The notes below the pieces were generated by a model. The model was not told the DNA's origin. It worked only from the letters and a program-made list of their open reading frames with translations, and ran no database searches. DNA of 13,564 nt from JBFHES01 sp041584015 (GTDB lineage: Bacteria; Bacteroidota; Bacteroidia; Bacteroidales; M50B96): the NCBI GenBank assembly GCA_041584015.1, contig JBFHES010000114.1, forward strand, positions 1 to 13,564, read 5' to 3'. Numbering within the stretch: position 1 is the stretch's first letter; every line of letters starts with the position of its first letter. Position numbers and translations under genes: made by a program. Below, piece after piece: positions 12,120 to 13,564 of this stretch.

Positions 12120-13564
12120 ATGAGATACTCCATATTGTTCCTACTTTTTTGCGCATTGCTATTCTCGCAATGCAGTTCTGACGAAAAGCATTTTATAAGT
12201 GATGAAAATTATAGAGGCATAATTAATACTCAATTTATGCTCACAACCGAAATGGCCGTTAATCGAAAAGCTGATTTGTTTGATGTTTTCAACGATTCGC
12301 TTACACTCGAAGAATCCGAAGCATTAAGATTTTTATATGCATCGATGCCTTTAAATGATTTGGCTGATTACGATGGAGCGTATTTTTTAAAGGTAGTACG
12401 AACAACCTTGGAAGGACGCGATCATTTTAGTTGGACTAATGATATTCCTGAATATGTGTTTCGTCATTTTGTGCTACCATACCGTGTAAATAATGAGAAT
12501 TTGGATAGTGCAAGATGGGTGTTGTATCATGAGCTTAAAGATCGGGTAGCTAACCTGAGTTTGCATGATGCAGCTTTGGAAGTTAATCATTGGTGCCACG
12601 AACGAGTAAGTTATCAGGGAACAGATATTCGTACATCCTCACCTTTGTCTACCATTAGAACAGGCTTTGGCCGTTGTGGCGAAGAATCAACTTTGCTGGT
12701 TGCAGCATTACGTTCAGTTTGTATTCCGGCACGTCAGGTTTATGTCCCACGCTGGGCACACTCCGATGATAATCATGCCTGGGTTGAAGTTTGGGTTGAT
12801 GGTGATTGGAAATACCTGGGAGGCTGCGAACCATCAGCTCAGTTTAATCAAGGTTGGTTTGCTGAGCCTGCGCGTCGGGCCATGTTAGTGCACACGAAAG
12901 CTTTTGGAAGGTATTATGGATCTGGGGAGGTTTTATACGAAGAGGAGCGTTTCTCTGAACTTAATGTCTTATCAAACTATGCTATAAACCGGAAAGTGCA
13001 TGTTAAAGTTGTAGATGAATTACGCCAGAGTATTGAAGGGGCAAAGGTGGAATTTGGACTGTACAATTATGCCGAGTTTTTCCCACTTTATACTACTTAT
13101 TCAGACGAAGAAGGTTTATGCTCATTTACCACAGGTTTGGGTGATTTAGTAATATATGCGTCAAAGCAAGATGCTTTTGGTTTTGTTAAACTATCAGTAT
13201 CAGAACAGGATCATGTTAAGGTTATTTTAGATAGAAAAGTGGGAGATGAATTTGAATTAAGCATGCATTTAAAGCCTCCTAAAAAACTTGAAGCTTTGCC
13301 AAGTGATACAACGGGTAACCATTTGTGCTCGCAACGTTTGGAATATGAAGACAGCTTAAGGATTGCTACGATTAAAAGTCAACTGGATTGGGAGCGTGTT
13401 CAGGCACGGGCTAAGAAAGAAGGCTGGCTGCCAAGAGGTCCTGAGAAAATGTTTTTATCTGCGGCAAAAGGTAATTTCGAAACCATCTTCAAATTAATGG
13501 ATTATCCCGATCAGGATAAAGTGTTGAGATTATTCCATACCCTCGCCGATAAAGATTTACGAGA
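12120..13564 (+). CDS. Transglutaminase-like domain lipoprotein (3' end outside window)
   Basis: An open frame from ATG 12120 runs to the right edge (481 full codons, no stop). The N-terminus is a lipoprotein signal: hydrophobic core LFLLFCALLFS, then Q and C18, followed by SSDEK. Acidic residues just after the cysteine resemble the export signal of Bacteroidota surface lipoproteins, so an outer-membrane and possibly outward-facing location is inferred. Residues about 150-240 are a transglutaminase-like (papain-fold) core with C186 in GFGRCGEEST, H219 in DDNHAWVEVW and E237 in LGGCEPS as the probable catalytic triad. The following QGWFAEPARRAMLVHTKAFG fits a group of Bacteroidia proteins that I recall as roughly 800-900 residues. 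About 291-372 looks like a prealbumin-type beta domain (VHVKVVDELRQSIEGAKVEF). Substrate unknown; protease, amidase or cross-linking activity are all possible. Confidence 0.85.
   Translation, partial: MRYSILFLLFCALLFSQCSSDEKHFISDENYRGIINTQFMLTTEMAVNRKADLFDVFNDSLTLEESEALRFLYASMPLNDLADYDGAYFLKVVRTTLEGRDHFSWTNDIPEYVFRHFVLPYRVNNENLDSARWVLYHELKDRVANLSLHDAALEVNHWCHERVSYQGTDIRTSSPLSTIRTGFGRCGEESTLLVAALRSVCIPARQVYVPRWAHSDDNHAWVEVWVDGDWKYLGGCEPSAQFNQGWFAEPARRAMLVHTKAFGRYYGSGEVLYEEERFSELNVLSNYAINRKVHVKVVDELRQSIEGAKVEFGLYNYAEFFPLYTTYSDEEGLCSFTTGLGDLVIYASKQDAFGFVKLSVSEQDHVKVILDRKVGDEFELSMHLKPPKKLEALPSDTTGNHLCSQRLEYEDSLRIATIKSQLDWERVQARAKKEGWLPRGPEKMFLSAAKGNFETIFKLMDYPDQDKVLRLFHTLADKDLR

Noticed and set aside
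12667..12888. 73-codon plus-strand frame within the right-end gene
   Set aside because: It is out of frame with the much longer open frame from 12120, which carries a lipoprotein signal and transglutaminase-like motifs.

Overview
The window is AT-rich bacterial DNA from a member of the Bacteroidota, most likely a free-living, gliding-type or marine/sediment Bacteroidia; this lineage call is an inference. The evidence is direct: three secreted proteins with type IX secretion (T9SS) tails and SprB-like repeats, promoters of the Bacteroidota type (TTTG about 17-20 bases before TAnnTTTG), almost no Shine-Dalgarno sequences, an atpD-atpC pair separated from the other ATP synthase genes, and a Bacteroidia-type transglutaminase lipoprotein.

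Left part (1-930) is a decaying stretch. It starts with the tail of a possible membrane protein and then holds a clear remnant of an mscS mechanosensitive channel gene on the minus strand, with its pore domain deleted and two in-frame stops. About 440 bases without a recognisable gene follow.

The middle (931-6883) is core metabolism. It carries a long-chain polyprenyl diphosphate synthase (ispB type), the F1 ATP synthase beta and epsilon subunits (atpD-atpC) with their own promoter, an unusual palindrome in the leader and a strong terminator. A family 9 (heptosyltransferase-like) glycosyltransferase follows, whose promoter lies so close to its ATG that the mRNA should be leaderless. Then come a small two-helix membrane protein of unknown function on the minus strand and the tRNA uridine-34 hydroxylase TrhO.

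The right part (6884-11971) is accessory surface biology. Three tandem minus-strand paralogues each carry a signal peptide, a choice-of-anchor L domain, two SprB-like modules and a T9SS type A sorting tail. They are mosaics: the downstream two share a 269-base block at about 90% identity inside otherwise diverged genes, the third has an extra beta-rich domain, and two cysteines are kept or lost together. A hairpin repeat with the same stem and the same loop length lies downstream of two of the three. Divergent from this cluster, and running off the right edge, is a lipoprotein with a transglutaminase-like core (12120-13564).

I found no rRNA, tRNA, CRISPR array or intact insertion sequence. 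The part most likely to be biologically new is the anchor-L/SprB/T9SS surface-protein cluster, although each domain taken alone belongs to a known family.
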